Shown: positions 19,711 through 28,891, numbered from the stretch's first letter. The stretch: 64,000 bases of DNA from Sneathiella glossodoripedis JCM 23214 (GCF_000616095.1 NZ_BAMS01000001.1:434001-498000); one strand, 5' to 3'. Notes: a model not told the origin generated them from the sequence alone. Made by a program: numbers and translations.

Positions 19711-19736
19711 GGGCGCCTTCGGGCGCCCTGCCTTTT
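19711..19736 (+). terminator. Rho-independent terminator after the hydroxyacyl-CoA dehydrogenase gene
   Basis: Perfect 7-bp GC stem (GGGCGCC/GGCGCCC) closed by a TTCG tetraloop, followed after four bases by TTTT. It lies six bases after the stop and ends five bases before the convergent gene. Confidence 0.75.
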
Positions 19737-19740
19737 ATGG

Positions 19741-20016
19741 CTAGTTACTTTGTTCTGCTTCTCTTTCCGCCTGCAAAGAGGCAATTTCCGCCATTTGATG
19801 AAGAGCGCCGGCAACTGCAGCCGATCCACCCAAGCTGGTTTCCATAGCCTGCATCAGGGTTGCAACCACACCGGCATTGAAATAATCGCGCTCAAGTCCT
19901 TCCTCAACGCATTTCTCCAGCGCCTTATCCAGATGCTCCGTAATAATCTGGGCGGCTTTGTCCAGTTTCTCCTTGGTTTCCATATCTGGCATGGAAAACG
20001 AATTTGACTCGCTCAC
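19741..20016 (-). CDS. Unknown small protein, last gene of the nitrile hydratase operon
   Basis: About 91 residues from a GTG at 20016; the frame is open to 20070 with only a TTG. I do not recognise it. It is helical and charged, with a long predicted helix (METKEKLDKAAQIITEHLDK), a single cysteine (EKCVEEG), a hydrophobic segment (GVVATLMQAMETSLGGSAAV) and an acidic, Q-rich end (SLQAEREAEQSN). It follows the nitrile hydratase accessory gene on the same strand, 67 bp after its stop by the GTG start, so cotranscription is likely. No metal-binding cluster is visible. Confidence 0.55.
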   Translation of the reverse strand: MSESNSFSMPDMETKEKLDKAAQIITEHLDKALEKCVEEGLERDYFNAGVVATLMQAMETSLGGSAAVAGALHQMAEIASLQAEREAEQSN

Positions 20017-20083
20017 AATACTATCCAATCCTTGAGTTTTGCTGGCCCACACATAAGGTGATTTGAGCAAAGAGGCAAAGAAA

Positions 20084-20451
20084 TTATTCTCGTCCCTTCA
20101 GCATCACCGGCTCGCCATGTGGTGTATGAAGATGTGCGTCTAGCCAATCCTGTTTGCGTTTATTTCTTTCAGGCTCAGAAACAAATTGCTTTTCATTCAT
20201 CAATTTTTCAAATGCTGACAACCAGCACATATAGTAATCGCTATTGCCACATCCACGGCCTTGCCGGGTTGCTTTTTCGATCTCTGCACCGAAGATGTCC
20301 GCCCATTCTGCCCATTCAAAATAACCCGCTTCATGCATTTGAACTGTCATGGCAAAGGCCTGAGCCTGCCAGGGTTCATCAAATACGGGACCGTCCTCAT
20401 CCATCGGGATTGGCGTATTAGCAAGGCGTCAATCATGGCTTGATCTGTCAC
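20084..20451 (-). CDS. Nitrile hydratase accessory (activator/cobalt-delivery) protein, frameshifted near its start
   Basis: Small chaperone-like protein related to the P14K/NhlE activators and to the beta-subunit N-terminal domain, needed to insert cobalt into the alpha subunit. FDEPWQAQAFAMTVQMHEAG and FEWAEWADIFGAEI are characteristic. The uninterrupted frame begins at 20404, but a GTG at 20451 overlaps the beta-subunit stop (GTGA) and reads [10 protein letters not shown]; adding one G near 20422 joins ALANTPIP to MDEDGPVF. The full protein is then 122 residues, as expected. So the start is moved and one base is probably missing. Confidence 0.85.
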
Positions 20452-21113
20452 GATAAAGCCTCCAAATGGTCATCCCATAAATCCAAATGAATATAGTCAC
20501 CTGCAGTTCCATCTTCCCCCCATAACTCTATGGAAGAAAAACGGACACAATATAAATGCTGGTGTGCTTCACGGCCATGGGCACTGGCATCGGCAAAGAC
20601 CTGAATTCCATAATCAGCGATGATTTCACCCTGCTTACCCCTTGCATACCGAGGTAGTCGGGTATGGCCCGGCGGATGGATGTTTTTCGCTCGGACCTGA
20701 TCGCCCACAGTGAAGCTGGCTGGCTTTCCCTCGTCTCGATAAAAATATCCACCGCGGGCCAGAAACTCATCTACCTTTTCCGGTGTCAACTTGGGACCAT
20801 GCGGTATGGAAACCGGTTGCGCAGGAACGTTTCCTTTCAACTCATCTATCGAAAACAAACCCTTTTCCGCCAATATCCTCTCCAGCGCATCCAGCCAAAT
20901 TTGATAATAGCTACTCGTCATATATTTCCGGGGGTCCATACGTTCGCGGGCATGACGTGATTCATCAATATTACGTATTTTTAAGGGGCCAACTGCATTA
21001 TTAACGGCAAAAACCCGCTTCTCCCATTCGGCATGGAATACTTCACGTTCATCTTCATTCACATCAATGGGACCCATACCATGCATTCCGCCCATGTCGT
21101 GCACACCGTTCAT
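20448..21113 (-). CDS. nthB: Nitrile hydratase beta subunit
   Basis: Partner of the alpha subunit in the cytoplasmic enzyme that hydrates nitriles to amides. Starts [12 protein letters not shown], the family hallmark, with the helical N-terminal domain ([30 protein letters not shown]) and the C-terminal SH3-like barrel ([40 protein letters not shown]). Length 221 is standard. The ATG overlaps the alpha-subunit stop (ATGA), so the two are translationally coupled. Confidence 0.95.
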   Translation of the reverse strand: MNGVHDMGGMHGMGPIDVNEDEREVFHAEWEKRVFAVNNAVGPLKIRNIDESRHARERMDPRKYMTSSYYQIWLDALERILAEKGLFSIDELKGNVPAQPVSIPHGPKLTPEKVDEFLARGGYFYRDEGKPASFTVGDQVRAKNIHPPGHTRLPRYARGKQGEIIADYGIQVFADASAHGREAHQHLYCVRFSSIELWGEDGTAGDYIHLDLWDDHLEALS

Positions 21114-21736
21114 GACGCACCTCCCGTATTTGGCTGTCCAGCGCCAGCCAAGCGGACCCCGATCATACTATCGCGGCTGATCAACTCCTTAAGTTGCTCT
21201 TCACTCATGCCTTCTGAACCAAGAGGAGGCTTTGGTATGACAAGATAACGAGTTTCCGCTGTGCTATCCCACACACGGACCTCCACATCCGCCGGTATAT
21301 GAGTTCCAAACTCTTCCAACACTTTGCGCGGCTCACGAACAGCACGTGCCCGATAGGGGGCCGATTTATACCAGACGGGTGGCAAACCCAATACAGGCCA
21401 CGGATAACAGGAACACAGGGTGCAAACGACCATATTATGAACCCGATCCGTATTTTCCACAGCAACGATCGTCTCACCGCCAGCGCCCGAATAACCAAGC
21501 TCGGCAACTGCCTTTGTGCCATCCTCAAGCAACCTCGCCTTGTAGTCGGGGTCCCGCCAGGCTTTAGCAACTACGGCTTTTCCGTTTTGGGGTCCTATTC
21601 GGTTTTCAAACCGATCCACCAATGTATCCAACGTCTCTGGATCAACGAGACCCTTCTCAACAAGCAGACTCTCCAGCGCCTTTACTCGTAAAACCGTATC
21701 TGACGGGGGGTCATTGTGATCATGATCGTGGGCCAT
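21110..21736 (-). CDS. nthA: Nitrile hydratase alpha subunit, cobalt type
   Basis: Catalytic subunit. The metal site [10 protein letters not shown] (about residue 106) holds three cysteines, two of which are oxidised in the family to sulfinic and sulfenic acids. CTLCSC, with Thr, is the cobalt form; iron enzymes have [23 protein letters not shown] and [20 protein letters not shown] are also family segments; 208 residues. First gene of a four-gene minus-strand operon (alpha, beta, accessory, unknown). No amidase or aldoxime dehydratase gene is adjacent, so the amide product must be used by genes elsewhere. The histidine-rich start (MAHDHDHND) is normal for this family. Confidence 0.96.
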   Translation of the reverse strand: MAHDHDHNDPPSDTVLRVKALESLLVEKGLVDPETLDTLVDRFENRIGPQNGKAVVAKAWRDPDYKARLLEDGTKAVAELGYSGAGGETIVAVENTDRVHNMVVCTLCSCYPWPVLGLPPVWYKSAPYRARAVREPRKVLEEFGTHIPADVEVRVWDSTAETRYLVIPKPPLGSEGMSEEQLKELISRDSMIGVRLAGAGQPNTGGAS

Positions 21737-22018
21737 GGTAGTCTCCTGCAGCGAATAGGCTTTAACACTTTATATCAAGCCAAGCGAAGAACAAGAGTGC
21801 CACGGTTCAATTTTACATTTTCAACTATTTAGTGATTATTTATGCTACCATAATAAGAAAATTCTTACTCTATTTTGAAACACGACTGATTGGATATCGG
21901 TTTTTTATAAAGCGCGGGGTTCATTTCTAACCTAAACAACGGATAACAGGGTTTTCCGTTTTGAGCGCCGACAATGAATTGTTTTTTATGGATTTCTTTA
22001 GTAGAGGATCGTTGAAGG

Positions 22019-22393
22019 ATGAGCGCTGAAGATTACATACAACAAAACTTTATTGAGTATAATTTAGTGATAATATTAATAGCGAGCATTCTTTGCTACA
22101 GGCTAGGAGCTCGAACCCGACGACAGATCACAAAAATTATTTTCTATTTGCCGGCCGCGCCAATTATAGGCCCGCTTGTTTCAAGCGTTGCTCTTTGTGT
22201 CCTTTCTATTTTATTTACTTTTTCTGGCGTTTTATATGCTGTTTCAGAGGATCTTCTAGGTACTGTTCTCTATTTTTTAGAAACAGGCGTAGAGTATTCC
22301 GCCCTTTCAATGGTTTTTGGGATTATTTGTTATTGTGTTGGATGTTTTAAGGCTGAAAAAGTTAAGGTTGTGAAGAATTGGCAAGCTCAATAA
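22019..22393 (+). CDS. Small membrane protein, unknown
   Basis: A 124-residue protein with three likely membrane helices: YNLVIILIASILCYRL (residues 14-29), IIGPLVSSVALCVLSILFTF (about 49-68) and SALSMVFGIICYCVGCF (about 94-110). No family recognised. The gene and its flanks are more AT-rich than the neighbours, which hints at acquired DNA. GAAGG stands directly before the ATG. The 282 bp upstream, back to the nitrile hydratase start, shows no other gene. Confidence 0.55.
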   Translation: MSAEDYIQQNFIEYNLVIILIASILCYRLGARTRRQITKIIFYLPAAPIIGPLVSSVALCVLSILFTFSGVLYAVSEDLLGTVLYFLETGVEYSALSMVFGIICYCVGCFKAEKVKVVKNWQAQ

Positions 22394-22621
22394 CCGCCGT
22401 AAATAAATACTTTAAATTTAGGGTACTAACTCAGGTTTCACATCGGAGGTTTTGACTACATTCGATAGTCATCCTTCCGCTAAACCAACCAACTAAAGAT
22501 CCTTTGAATGGAAATATCTCTTTCAGTTATTCAATCTTTAGTTTAGATTTTTCTTTTTCGTCACATAAAACATATCAAACTGTTCTCGTGAAGAATTCAC
22601 GTCATTGTAAAAAGGATCCTT

Positions 22622-23125
22622 ATGCGCCGACAAACTCCTTCTTTCCTTACCGCTGTTTTTCTTCTGCTTTTTACTCTCCCACCTGCTACAGCCGACACCG
22701 CGGAGGATAGTAAAAAATATGCAGTGATTTATGAATTGTTTGAAGTGACTGGCCTGCAGCACAATATGATTACCGTCACGCAGGATCTGATTGCAAAGGA
22801 GATAAAGAAACAACTAGGGAAAAACCCTCAGATTTCCGCTAGTGATCTTCAGTCAGTTACGCGCATTTTCCAGCAAACCTTTGAGGAACGGTCCAGTGAG
22901 GTTTTACAACCCATTGCGAATCTCTATGCAGAAAATTTCACCACTGAAGAATTGATTGCCATTCTGGAATTTCAAAAAAGTCCAGCAGGGCAAAAAGCAA
23001 ATCGCCTGTTTCCATCCCTCTTTCAACAGGGAATTCTACTAGGTCAAAGGTGGGGACGGGAAGTCGGCCAAACAGCCTTTGAACGAATTAAGAAGCATTT
23101 CACCGACAAAGGCATCGATATCTGA
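22622..23125 (+). CDS. DUF2059 domain secreted protein
   Basis: Exported protein of 167 residues with a signal peptide (FLTAVFLLLFTLPPATAD). The mature part is helical; the final third (NLYAENFTTEELIAILEFQKSPAGQKA) is the DUF2059 signature. Function of the family is not established. A clear AAGGA lies six bases before the ATG. The 228 bp upstream contain no further gene. Confidence 0.8.
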   Translation: MRRQTPSFLTAVFLLLFTLPPATADTAEDSKKYAVIYELFEVTGLQHNMITVTQDLIAKEIKKQLGKNPQISASDLQSVTRIFQQTFEERSSEVLQPIANLYAENFTTEELIAILEFQKSPAGQKANRLFPSLFQQGILLGQRWGREVGQTAFERIKKHFTDKGIDI

Positions 23126-23330
23126 TATCGGTCAGTGACACTACTGGCCAAAAAGTCTTACAGGTTTTTCAATCTGGCTTTAGTCTCAGGTAGCCGTGCC
23201 AGAGAACGCTCCAGTCTTTCTTTTCTAACTAGCAGCCCGTCGGACCCGCACCGGCTTTCCTTGAATGCCTTTGTAACAAGCCAGCCTTATGTTCAACAAA
23301 AATCAATTTCGTTGAACATCGCAGCTCACA

Positions 23331-23360
23331 AAAAAAACCCCGGCATCAGCCGAGGTTTTT
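23331..23360 (-). terminator. Rho-independent terminator after tRNA-Ala
   Basis: On the minus strand a 9-bp stem with one G-U pair (AACCTCGGC / GCCGGGGTT) around a TGAT loop is followed by seven T. It starts ten bases after the tRNA 3' end. Confidence 0.8.
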
Positions 23361-23369
23361 CTAAAATTC

Positions 23370-23445
23370 TGGTGGAGCCAGACGGGATCGAACCGACGAC
23401 CTCTTGAATGCCATCCAAGCGCTCTCCCAACTGAGCTATGGCCCC
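23370..23445 (-). tRNA. tRNA-Ala (anticodon GGC)
   Basis: A 76-base cloverleaf: acceptor GGGGCCA pairing with TGGCTCC, D arm GCTC...GAGC, anticodon stem CTTGG/TCAAG around loop ATGGCAT (anticodon GGC, reading GCC), T arm with GGTTCGATCC, discriminator A and an encoded CCA end. Decodes alanine codons GCC/GCU. Confidence 0.97.
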
Positions 23446-23547
23446 ACAAAATAAAGACAGTGCGTCTTTAATGCGCGGAAACTAAGCTGAACCTTTCACA
23501 AATTCAAGTCAAAAATTCAGCCTGCCGCGCGATTTTTCATGGCCCTG

Positions 23548-23886
23548 TTACAGGTCCTCATCATCCTTACCGCGAACGACAACGCCCAGATCACCGTCAT
23601 CATCATCGTCATCCGCCAGATCCACATCGTCCTCGGAGAGGATTTCATCATCATCCAGCAACAGATCAACGTTTTCCTCGTCATCGTCGTCACCAACAAC
23701 CGGCTTCACAGGCTTTACCTTTGGCTTTTCAGCAGGAGCCGCTTCGGCCTTTGATGGTTTCAACAGTTTTTCGGGAACATGTTCCGTGCCACAGGACGGA
23801 CAAACGATCGGGTCACGCTGCATATCATAGAAAGCTTTACCACAAGATTTACAGCGATGCTTTGCACCCCATTCCGGTTTCGCCAT
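23548..23886 (-). CDS. TIGR02300 family protein, zinc-ribbon with acidic tail
   Basis: Protein of 112 residues: a four-cysteine zinc-ribbon-like N-terminus (CKSC and CPSC, with KAFYDMQRDPIVCP, the FYDLN-type motif), a K/P-rich linker, then a long Asp/Glu tail. This is the TIGR02300 family, found divergent from aroA in alphaproteobacteria; function unknown. Start ATG 23886; the frame is open to 23964 without a better start. Confidence 0.88.
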   Translation of the reverse strand: MAKPEWGAKHRCKSCGKAFYDMQRDPIVCPSCGTEHVPEKLLKPSKAEAAPAEKPKVKPVKPVVGDDDDEENVDLLLDDDEILSEDDVDLADDDDDDGDLGVVVRGKDDEDL

Positions 23887-24094
23887 TTTTTCCTCACACC
23901 GAATTAAAGGAATAAAACTTGTAAAATTTTTTGCTCGTTTGCCAGAAACGATCCCGCCTGTCAAAAGTTTCTTGCATCGTAGACCTACGAATATGTGACA
24001 AATGTTTAAAAGCTTGTTAAAACCGGGATTATTTTCAACCGATTAAGTAAAACGCCTGCTATTTGATCAAGGGCGAGACAAAATTCAGATTTCA

Positions 24095-25443
24095 ATGACA
24101 TCGAACCAAACAAAAGCTGGCCCGGTTAGCTCCCACGCCTGCAAAGCAATCGCGGGCAAGGTTACCGTTCCGGGCGACAAATCCATTTCCCATCGTTCCC
24201 TGATTTTAGGGGGGCTTGCCTTGGGCACGACGCGCGTATCTGGCCTGCTGGAGGGCGAAGACGTTCTGTGTACTGCAGAAGCCATGCGAAAGCTCGGCGC
24301 CCAGATTGATAAAAAGGAAAATGGCGAGTGGCATGTAACGGGTGTGGGTGTTGGCTCGTTAAGTGAGCCGGATGCCGTTCTGGACATGGGAAACAGCGGA
24401 ACTGCCGCGCGTCTGTTAATGGGTCTGGTTGCCAGCGCACCGTTTAACACTTTCTTCTGTGGTGATGCTTCTTTACACAAGCGCCCCATGAGACGGGTCT
24501 CCCAACCGTTAGAGCAAATGGGCGCAGTTGTCACAAGCCGTTCAGGTGATCGTTTTCCCTTATGCGTTAGCGGTCAGAACCTGATGCCAATCACCTATGA
24601 ATTACCCGTCGCGTCAGCGCAGGTTAAATCCTGTATTTTACTGGCAGCACTTGACACCCCGGGAGAGACAACCGTGATCGAGCCCAAACCCACGCGCGAT
24701 CACACGGAAAACATGCTACGCCATTTCGGAGCCGAAATATCTGTCACCCAACCCGATGATGGAAGCCGTACAATTTGCTTACAGGGGCAGCAGGAACTGA
24801 AAGCCGCGGATATTCTGGTTCCCGGCGATCCATCTTCGGCTGCATTTCTGGCTGTTGCGGCGGCGATCCTGCCAGGATCAGAAGTAACAATCGAAAATGT
24901 CGGACTTAATCCTTTGCGCGATGGCCTGTTTGAGACATTGGGCCAGATGGGCGCAGATATCAGTATAAATAACCTTCGCGATCAAGGAGGCGAACAGGTT
25001 GGAGATATTCGGGTCCGTGGAGGCCTGTTAAAAGGGGTTGTTGTCCCACCGGAGCGGGCCATTTCCATGATTGATGAATATCCCGTTCTGTTTGTCGCCG
25101 CAGCGTTTGCGCACGGTACGACAACCATGCTCGGGCTAGAAGAGTTACGGGTCAAGGAAAGCGACCGTATAGCAGTCATGGCCGAAGGTTGAAAGCTTGC
25201 GGTGTAAATCTGGAAGAGCGTGAAGACGGACTGATCATTCATGGACGCGCCGTTCCTCCAAAAGGGGGGGCTGTTGTCAAAACCCACCTTGATCATCGCA
25301 TCGCCATGAGTTTTCTGGTTATGGGAATGGGGTCGGAAGATCCTGTTACGGTTGATGACGGCTCGGTAATGGAGACAAGTTTCCCCGGCTTCACTGAGCT
25401 CATGAACAGTCTCGGCGCAAAAATCGGGAGTACGATTGACTGA
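24095..25443 (+). CDS. aroA: 3-phosphoshikimate 1-carboxyvinyltransferase (EPSP synthase), frameshifted
   Basis: Sixth step of the shikimate pathway: joins phosphoenolpyruvate to shikimate 3-phosphate. [40 protein letters not shown], the second-domain [13 protein letters not shown] and [13 protein letters not shown] are all present, and the family's LRVKESDRI motif comes just before the break. GNSGTAARL with the alanine/leucine pattern is of the class II type common in alphaproteobacteria. The frame stops after VMAEG at about 25189; one extra T or G (GGT TGA to GGT TTG A) restores [15 protein letters not shown] and the normal C-terminus with LDHRIAMSF (about 449 residues). It overlaps cmk by one base (TGATG). 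Confidence 0.94.
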
Positions 25444-26060
25444 TGATTATCGCTGTAGACGGACCCGTTGCCGCAGGAAAAGGAACCCTCGCCAGGCGAA
25501 TCGCTGAACGATATGGCCTGAAATATCTGGATACAGGCGCCCTTTATCGGGCCGTTGGTCTTCTAGTGTTGCGCCGCGCTCAGGATCCAGCGGATGAGGC
25601 AAACGCCATTGCCGCGGCACTTGATGTGGACCAGATTGACCTGACCGATCCCGAGCTGAGAGACGAGCGCACCGGCAATGCAGCCTCCACTGTTGCGTCC
25701 ATACAGGGCGTGCGCGATGCATTGCTTGATTATCAACGAAACGTAGCAAACTCAAGGCCTGGCGCCGTGTTGGATGGCAGGGACATAGGAACTGTCGTAT
25801 GCCCTGACGCCCCCGTGAAGCTATTTGTCACTGCCAGCGCAGAAGTACGGGCCATGCGCCGTTTCGAAGAGCTCAAGGCCAAAGGTGTGGCTACAACTTT
25901 TGAAGAAGTCTATGCCGATTTACAGGCCCGGGATGAACGTGACAGCAACAGGGCGTCGGCCCCACTTGTGGCTGCAAAAGACGCACACTTGCTTGATACA
26001 ACAAAATTGGATATAGAAGCGGCACTTGAAAAAGCCTACGAAATTATAGATGCCCGATGA
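25443..26060 (+). CDS. cmk: Cytidylate kinase
   Basis: Phosphorylates CMP and dCMP with ATP. P-loop GPVAAGKGTLA at residues 7-17 (one residue type differs from the usual GPSGSGKGT), LDTGALYRA, LDGRDIGTVVCPDA, and RDERDSNR of the NMP-binding and lid regions. Length 205 is typical. Start ATG overlaps the aroA stop, so coupled. The order aroA-cmk-rpsA is widely conserved. Confidence 0.95.
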   Translation: MIIAVDGPVAAGKGTLARRIAERYGLKYLDTGALYRAVGLLVLRRAQDPADEANAIAAALDVDQIDLTDPELRDERTGNAASTVASIQGVRDALLDYQRNVANSRPGAVLDGRDIGTVVCPDAPVKLFVTASAEVRAMRRFEELKAKGVATTFEEVYADLQARDERDSNRASAPLVAAKDAHLLDTTKLDIEAALEKAYEIIDAR

Positions 26061-26087
26061 GGTAAATTTCCACGGCTCGTTTTGGGC

Positions 26088-26183
26088 GATCACGCTCACG
26101 CAGTGATCATTCGTAAACAGCGTTTTCCAAGCGTGAACAGAAAACTGGAAAACAAGTGGCCATCGATCCACCGGAACGCCGGT
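26088..26183 (+). promoter_or_regulatory. Structured 5' leader of rpsA (three hairpins)
   Basis: The 159-base gap before rpsA holds three clear inverted repeats: GATCAC/GTGATC (26088-26108), GTTTTCCA/TGGAAAAC (26122-26153) and ACCGG-AACG-CCGGT (26170-26183). None has a T-run, so they are not terminators. S1 represses its own translation in other bacteria, so an autoregulatory leader is a reasonable but untested reading. Confidence 0.45.
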
Positions 26184-26219
26184 TTGGCCTGATACTGGAT
26201 CAATTGAGGAATTCAAAAT

Positions 26220-27932
26220 ATGTCAGATACCAAAATTGCCGAAGAAGGCATGCCAGCAATGGAAGATTTTGCAGCATTGCTGGAAGAGTCCTATGGGACA
26301 AATGATAGCCTTGAGGGAACAGTTCTCAAGGGTACAGTCGTCAGCATCGAAAACGACTTTGCCGTCATCGATGTCGGACTGAAATCAGAAGGTCGTGTAC
26401 CTTTGAAAGAATTCGCAGCTCCTGGTCAGGACGCCGAGTTGAAAGTTGGCGATACAGTAGAAGTATTCCTAGAGCGCATTGAAAACTCTGCTGGTGAAGC
26501 TGTTCTGTCTCGCGACAAAGCTCGCCGTGAAGAAGCATGGGAAAAACTCGAAGTTGCCTTCGATGCAAACGAACGTGTGGATGGTGTTATCTTTGGTCGT
26601 GTCAAAGGTGGCTTTACAGTTGACCTTTCCGGCGCTGTGGCTTTCTTGCCAGGCAGCCAGGTAGACGTTCGCCCAGTTCGCGACATTGCACCACTTAAAG
26701 GTATTCCACAGCCATTCCAGATTCTGAAAATGGACCGCCGCCGCGGTAACATTGTTGTCTCTCGTCGTGCTGTTCTGGAAGAAAGCCGTGCGGAAGCTCG
26801 CGCTGAACTGATCGGAACTCTTGAAGAAGGCCAGACACTGGAAGGTGTGGTCAAGAATATCACCGATTACGGTGCATTCGTTGATCTTGGCGGTGTTGAC
26901 GGCCTGTTGCATGTCACTGACATTGCATGGCGCCGTGTCAATCACCCATCAGAAGCTCTGACAATTGGTGAGACTGTACAGGTTCAGGTTATTCGCCTGA
27001 ACAAAGATACACAGCGCATCAGCCTGGGTATGAAACAGCTTCAGACAGATCCTTGGGATAGCCTTGAAGCCAAATACCCACTACACGCCAAATTCACTGG
27101 CCGTGTCACAAATATCACTGATTACGGTGCATTTGTTGAGCTGGAACCAGGTGTTGAAGGTCTTGTCCATGTCTCCGAAATGAGCTGGACCAAGAAAAAC
27201 GTTCATCCAGGTAAAATTGTTTCTACTTCTCAGGAAGTTGAAGTCATGGTTCTGGAAGTGGATGAATCCCGCAGACGGATCAGCCTTGGTCTGAAACAGT
27301 GCCTTGACAATCCTTGGGAAAAATTCGCTGAAACAACTCCTGTTGGCAGCACCATCAAAGGTGAAGTTAAGAACATCACTGAATTCGGTCTGTTTGTTGG
27401 ACTCGAAAACGATGTTGATGGCATGGTTCACATGTCCGATATCGACTGGAGTGAGCCTGGCGAAAAAGCAATCCAGAACTACAACAAAGGTGATGAGGTA
27501 ACTGCAAAAGTTCTCGATATCGACATCGAGAAAGAGCGCATCAGCCTAGGCATCAAGCAAATGAGTGAAGATCCATTTGCAGGCGCAGCGGAGCTGAAAA
27601 AGGGCGCTGTTGTTACTTGTACTGTTACCGCAGTTCAGGATGCTGGTGTTGATGTAGAAGTTACCGACGGTGTTGTTGGCTTCATCCGCAAGGGTGATCT
27701 GAGCCGTGATCGTGCAGAGCAACGCCCTGACCGTTTCGCGGTTGGTGACAAGCTGGATGCGAAAATCACATCGATTGACAACAAGACACGTAAAGTTTCT
27801 CTGTCAATCAAAGCCAAGGAAGTTGCGGAAGAAAAAGAAGCTGTTGCACAATACGGTTCTTCTGACGCAGGTGCATCTCTTGGTGACATTCTCGGCGCCG
27901 CAATGCGTAAAGCAGAAGGCTCTGACGACTAA
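26220..27932 (+). CDS. rpsA: 30S ribosomal protein S1
   Basis: Binds mRNA near the ribosome site and helps start translation. Six S1/OB domains are visible in tandem; the central ones repeat VKNITDYGAFVDLG, VTNITDYGAFVELE and VKNITEFGLFVGLE, each ending in RISLG(M/L)KQ. Length 570 is typical of alphaproteobacteria. Codon use looks strongly biased, as for a highly expressed gene. It is preceded by a structured leader and followed by a perfect terminator hairpin at 28015, which overlaps sppA. Confidence 0.97.
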   Translation: MSDTKIAEEGMPAMEDFAALLEESYGTNDSLEGTVLKGTVVSIENDFAVIDVGLKSEGRVPLKEFAAPGQDAELKVGDTVEVFLERIENSAGEAVLSRDKARREEAWEKLEVAFDANERVDGVIFGRVKGGFTVDLSGAVAFLPGSQVDVRPVRDIAPLKGIPQPFQILKMDRRRGNIVVSRRAVLEESRAEARAELIGTLEEGQTLEGVVKNITDYGAFVDLGGVDGLLHVTDIAWRRVNHPSEALTIGETVQVQVIRLNKDTQRISLGMKQLQTDPWDSLEAKYPLHAKFTGRVTNITDYGAFVELEPGVEGLVHVSEMSWTKKNVHPGKIVSTSQEVEVMVLEVDESRRRISLGLKQCLDNPWEKFAETTPVGSTIKGEVKNITEFGLFVGLENDVDGMVHMSDIDWSEPGEKAIQNYNKGDEVTAKVLDIDIEKERISLGIKQMSEDPFAGAAELKKGAVVTCTVTAVQDAGVDVEVTDGVVGFIRKGDLSRDRAEQRPDRFAVGDKLDAKITSIDNKTRKVSLSIKAKEVAEEKEAVAQYGSSDAGASLGDILGAAMRKAEGSDD

Positions 27933-27985
27933 AATACAACATTTCGGTTGAGGAAAAATGATGTTTAACGAAAGTAGGAAACACC

Positions 27986-28891
27986 GTGACGACTGAAACC
28001 GATCTGATACTCGACAGGCGCCGTTTGAAACGGCGCCTGTTTTTTTGGCGAATACTGACTGTAATCGCAATCCTTGTCGCGATCGCTTTTGGGACAATGA
28101 AGCTTGTTCCCGACCAAGCAGAGCCACATGTTGCGAAGCTGAATATTGAAAATGTCATTGTTGAAAATGACCGTCGTCAACAGGTCATCAGTGATATTGC
28201 CCAAAATGATAATGTGAAGGCACTTATCGTTTATATCAACAGCCCCGGTGGCTCCACCTACGGAAGTGAGCGCCTTTATCATGCGCTCAAAGATGTAGCC
28301 CAGAAAAAGCCCGTTGTAACAGTGATCGGAACGGTAGGCGCATCCGGTGGATATATTACTGCCCTGGCAGGGGAGCGGATTTTTGCCGGCGAAACTTCCA
28401 TCACCGGATCCATTGGTGTCATTGTTCAATTTACGGAAATCTCCAAATTACTGGATCAAATCGGCGTTCGCGCTGACGCGATAACATCAGGCCCCCTTAA
28501 AGGTGAACCTTCACCACTTAAACCCCTCTCAAATGCCGGGCGGCGCAATCTTCAGGAGATGGTCCTGCAAACTCATGAATGGTTTGAAGATTTGATTGTT
28601 CAAAACCGTCCCCTGTCAGAAGCCGAAGTTGAAGCCATTTCTGATGGACGCATTCTGATCGGAAAATCAGCGATATCTGCGGGACTGATTGATGAGCTTG
28701 GTGGCCTCAAGGAAGCACGGATTTGGCTGGAATCGAACAGGCAGATTCCCCGTGACCTGCCCCTCATACAGGCCGACTATAGTGAACCAAAAGGTCTAAT
28801 TCAGGAGCTTATTCAAGGAATATTGGGGAAAAGCGTTATATCTGAAAGACTTACACTTGACGGACTGATTTCTCTTTGGCACCCTAATTAG
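27986..28891 (+). CDS. sppA: Signal peptide peptidase SppA, short (36K) type
   Basis: Inner-membrane serine protease that clears cleaved signal peptides. One N-terminal membrane helix (ILTVIAILVAIAFGTM, residues 23-38) follows a basic tail (DRRRLKRRL). The Ser-Lys dyad is visible: GTVGASGGYITALA (Ser, about residue 118) and TSGPLKGEPSP (Lys, about residue 172). 301 residues. The GTG at 27986 has a GTAGG site. A perfect terminator hairpin (28015-28046) lies inside codons 10-20; the N-terminal basic motif it encodes is family-like, so coding here seems real. Confidence 0.92.
   Translation: MTTETDLILDRRRLKRRLFFWRILTVIAILVAIAFGTMKLVPDQAEPHVAKLNIENVIVENDRRQQVISDIAQNDNVKALIVYINSPGGSTYGSERLYHALKDVAQKKPVVTVIGTVGASGGYITALAGERIFAGETSITGSIGVIVQFTEISKLLDQIGVRADAITSGPLKGEPSPLKPLSNAGRRNLQEMVLQTHEWFEDLIVQNRPLSEAEVEAISDGRILIGKSAISAGLIDELGGLKEARIWLESNRQIPRDLPLIQADYSEPKGLIQELIQGILGKSVISERLTLDGLISLWHPN
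28015..28046 (+). terminator. Perfect terminator hairpin inside the sppA 5' coding region
   Basis: A 12-base arm (CAGGCGCCGTTT) and its exact complement (AAACGGCGCCTG) are separated by one base and followed at once by seven T (28040-28046). Sterically the loop would be three to five bases. This is a strong intrinsic terminator for the upstream rpsA transcript, yet it lies 30 bases inside sppA. Confidence 0.8.

Noticed and set aside
23135-23407. 90-residue ORF ending DGIEPTTS
   Set aside because: Its end is a translation of the opposite strand of tRNA-Ala and the terminator, a known annotation artefact; the rest has no family features.
24095-25443. Programmed ribosomal frameshift in aroA, parB or trpA
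   Set aside because: No slippery heptamer or downstream structure, and ten different genes are affected; sequence error is simpler.
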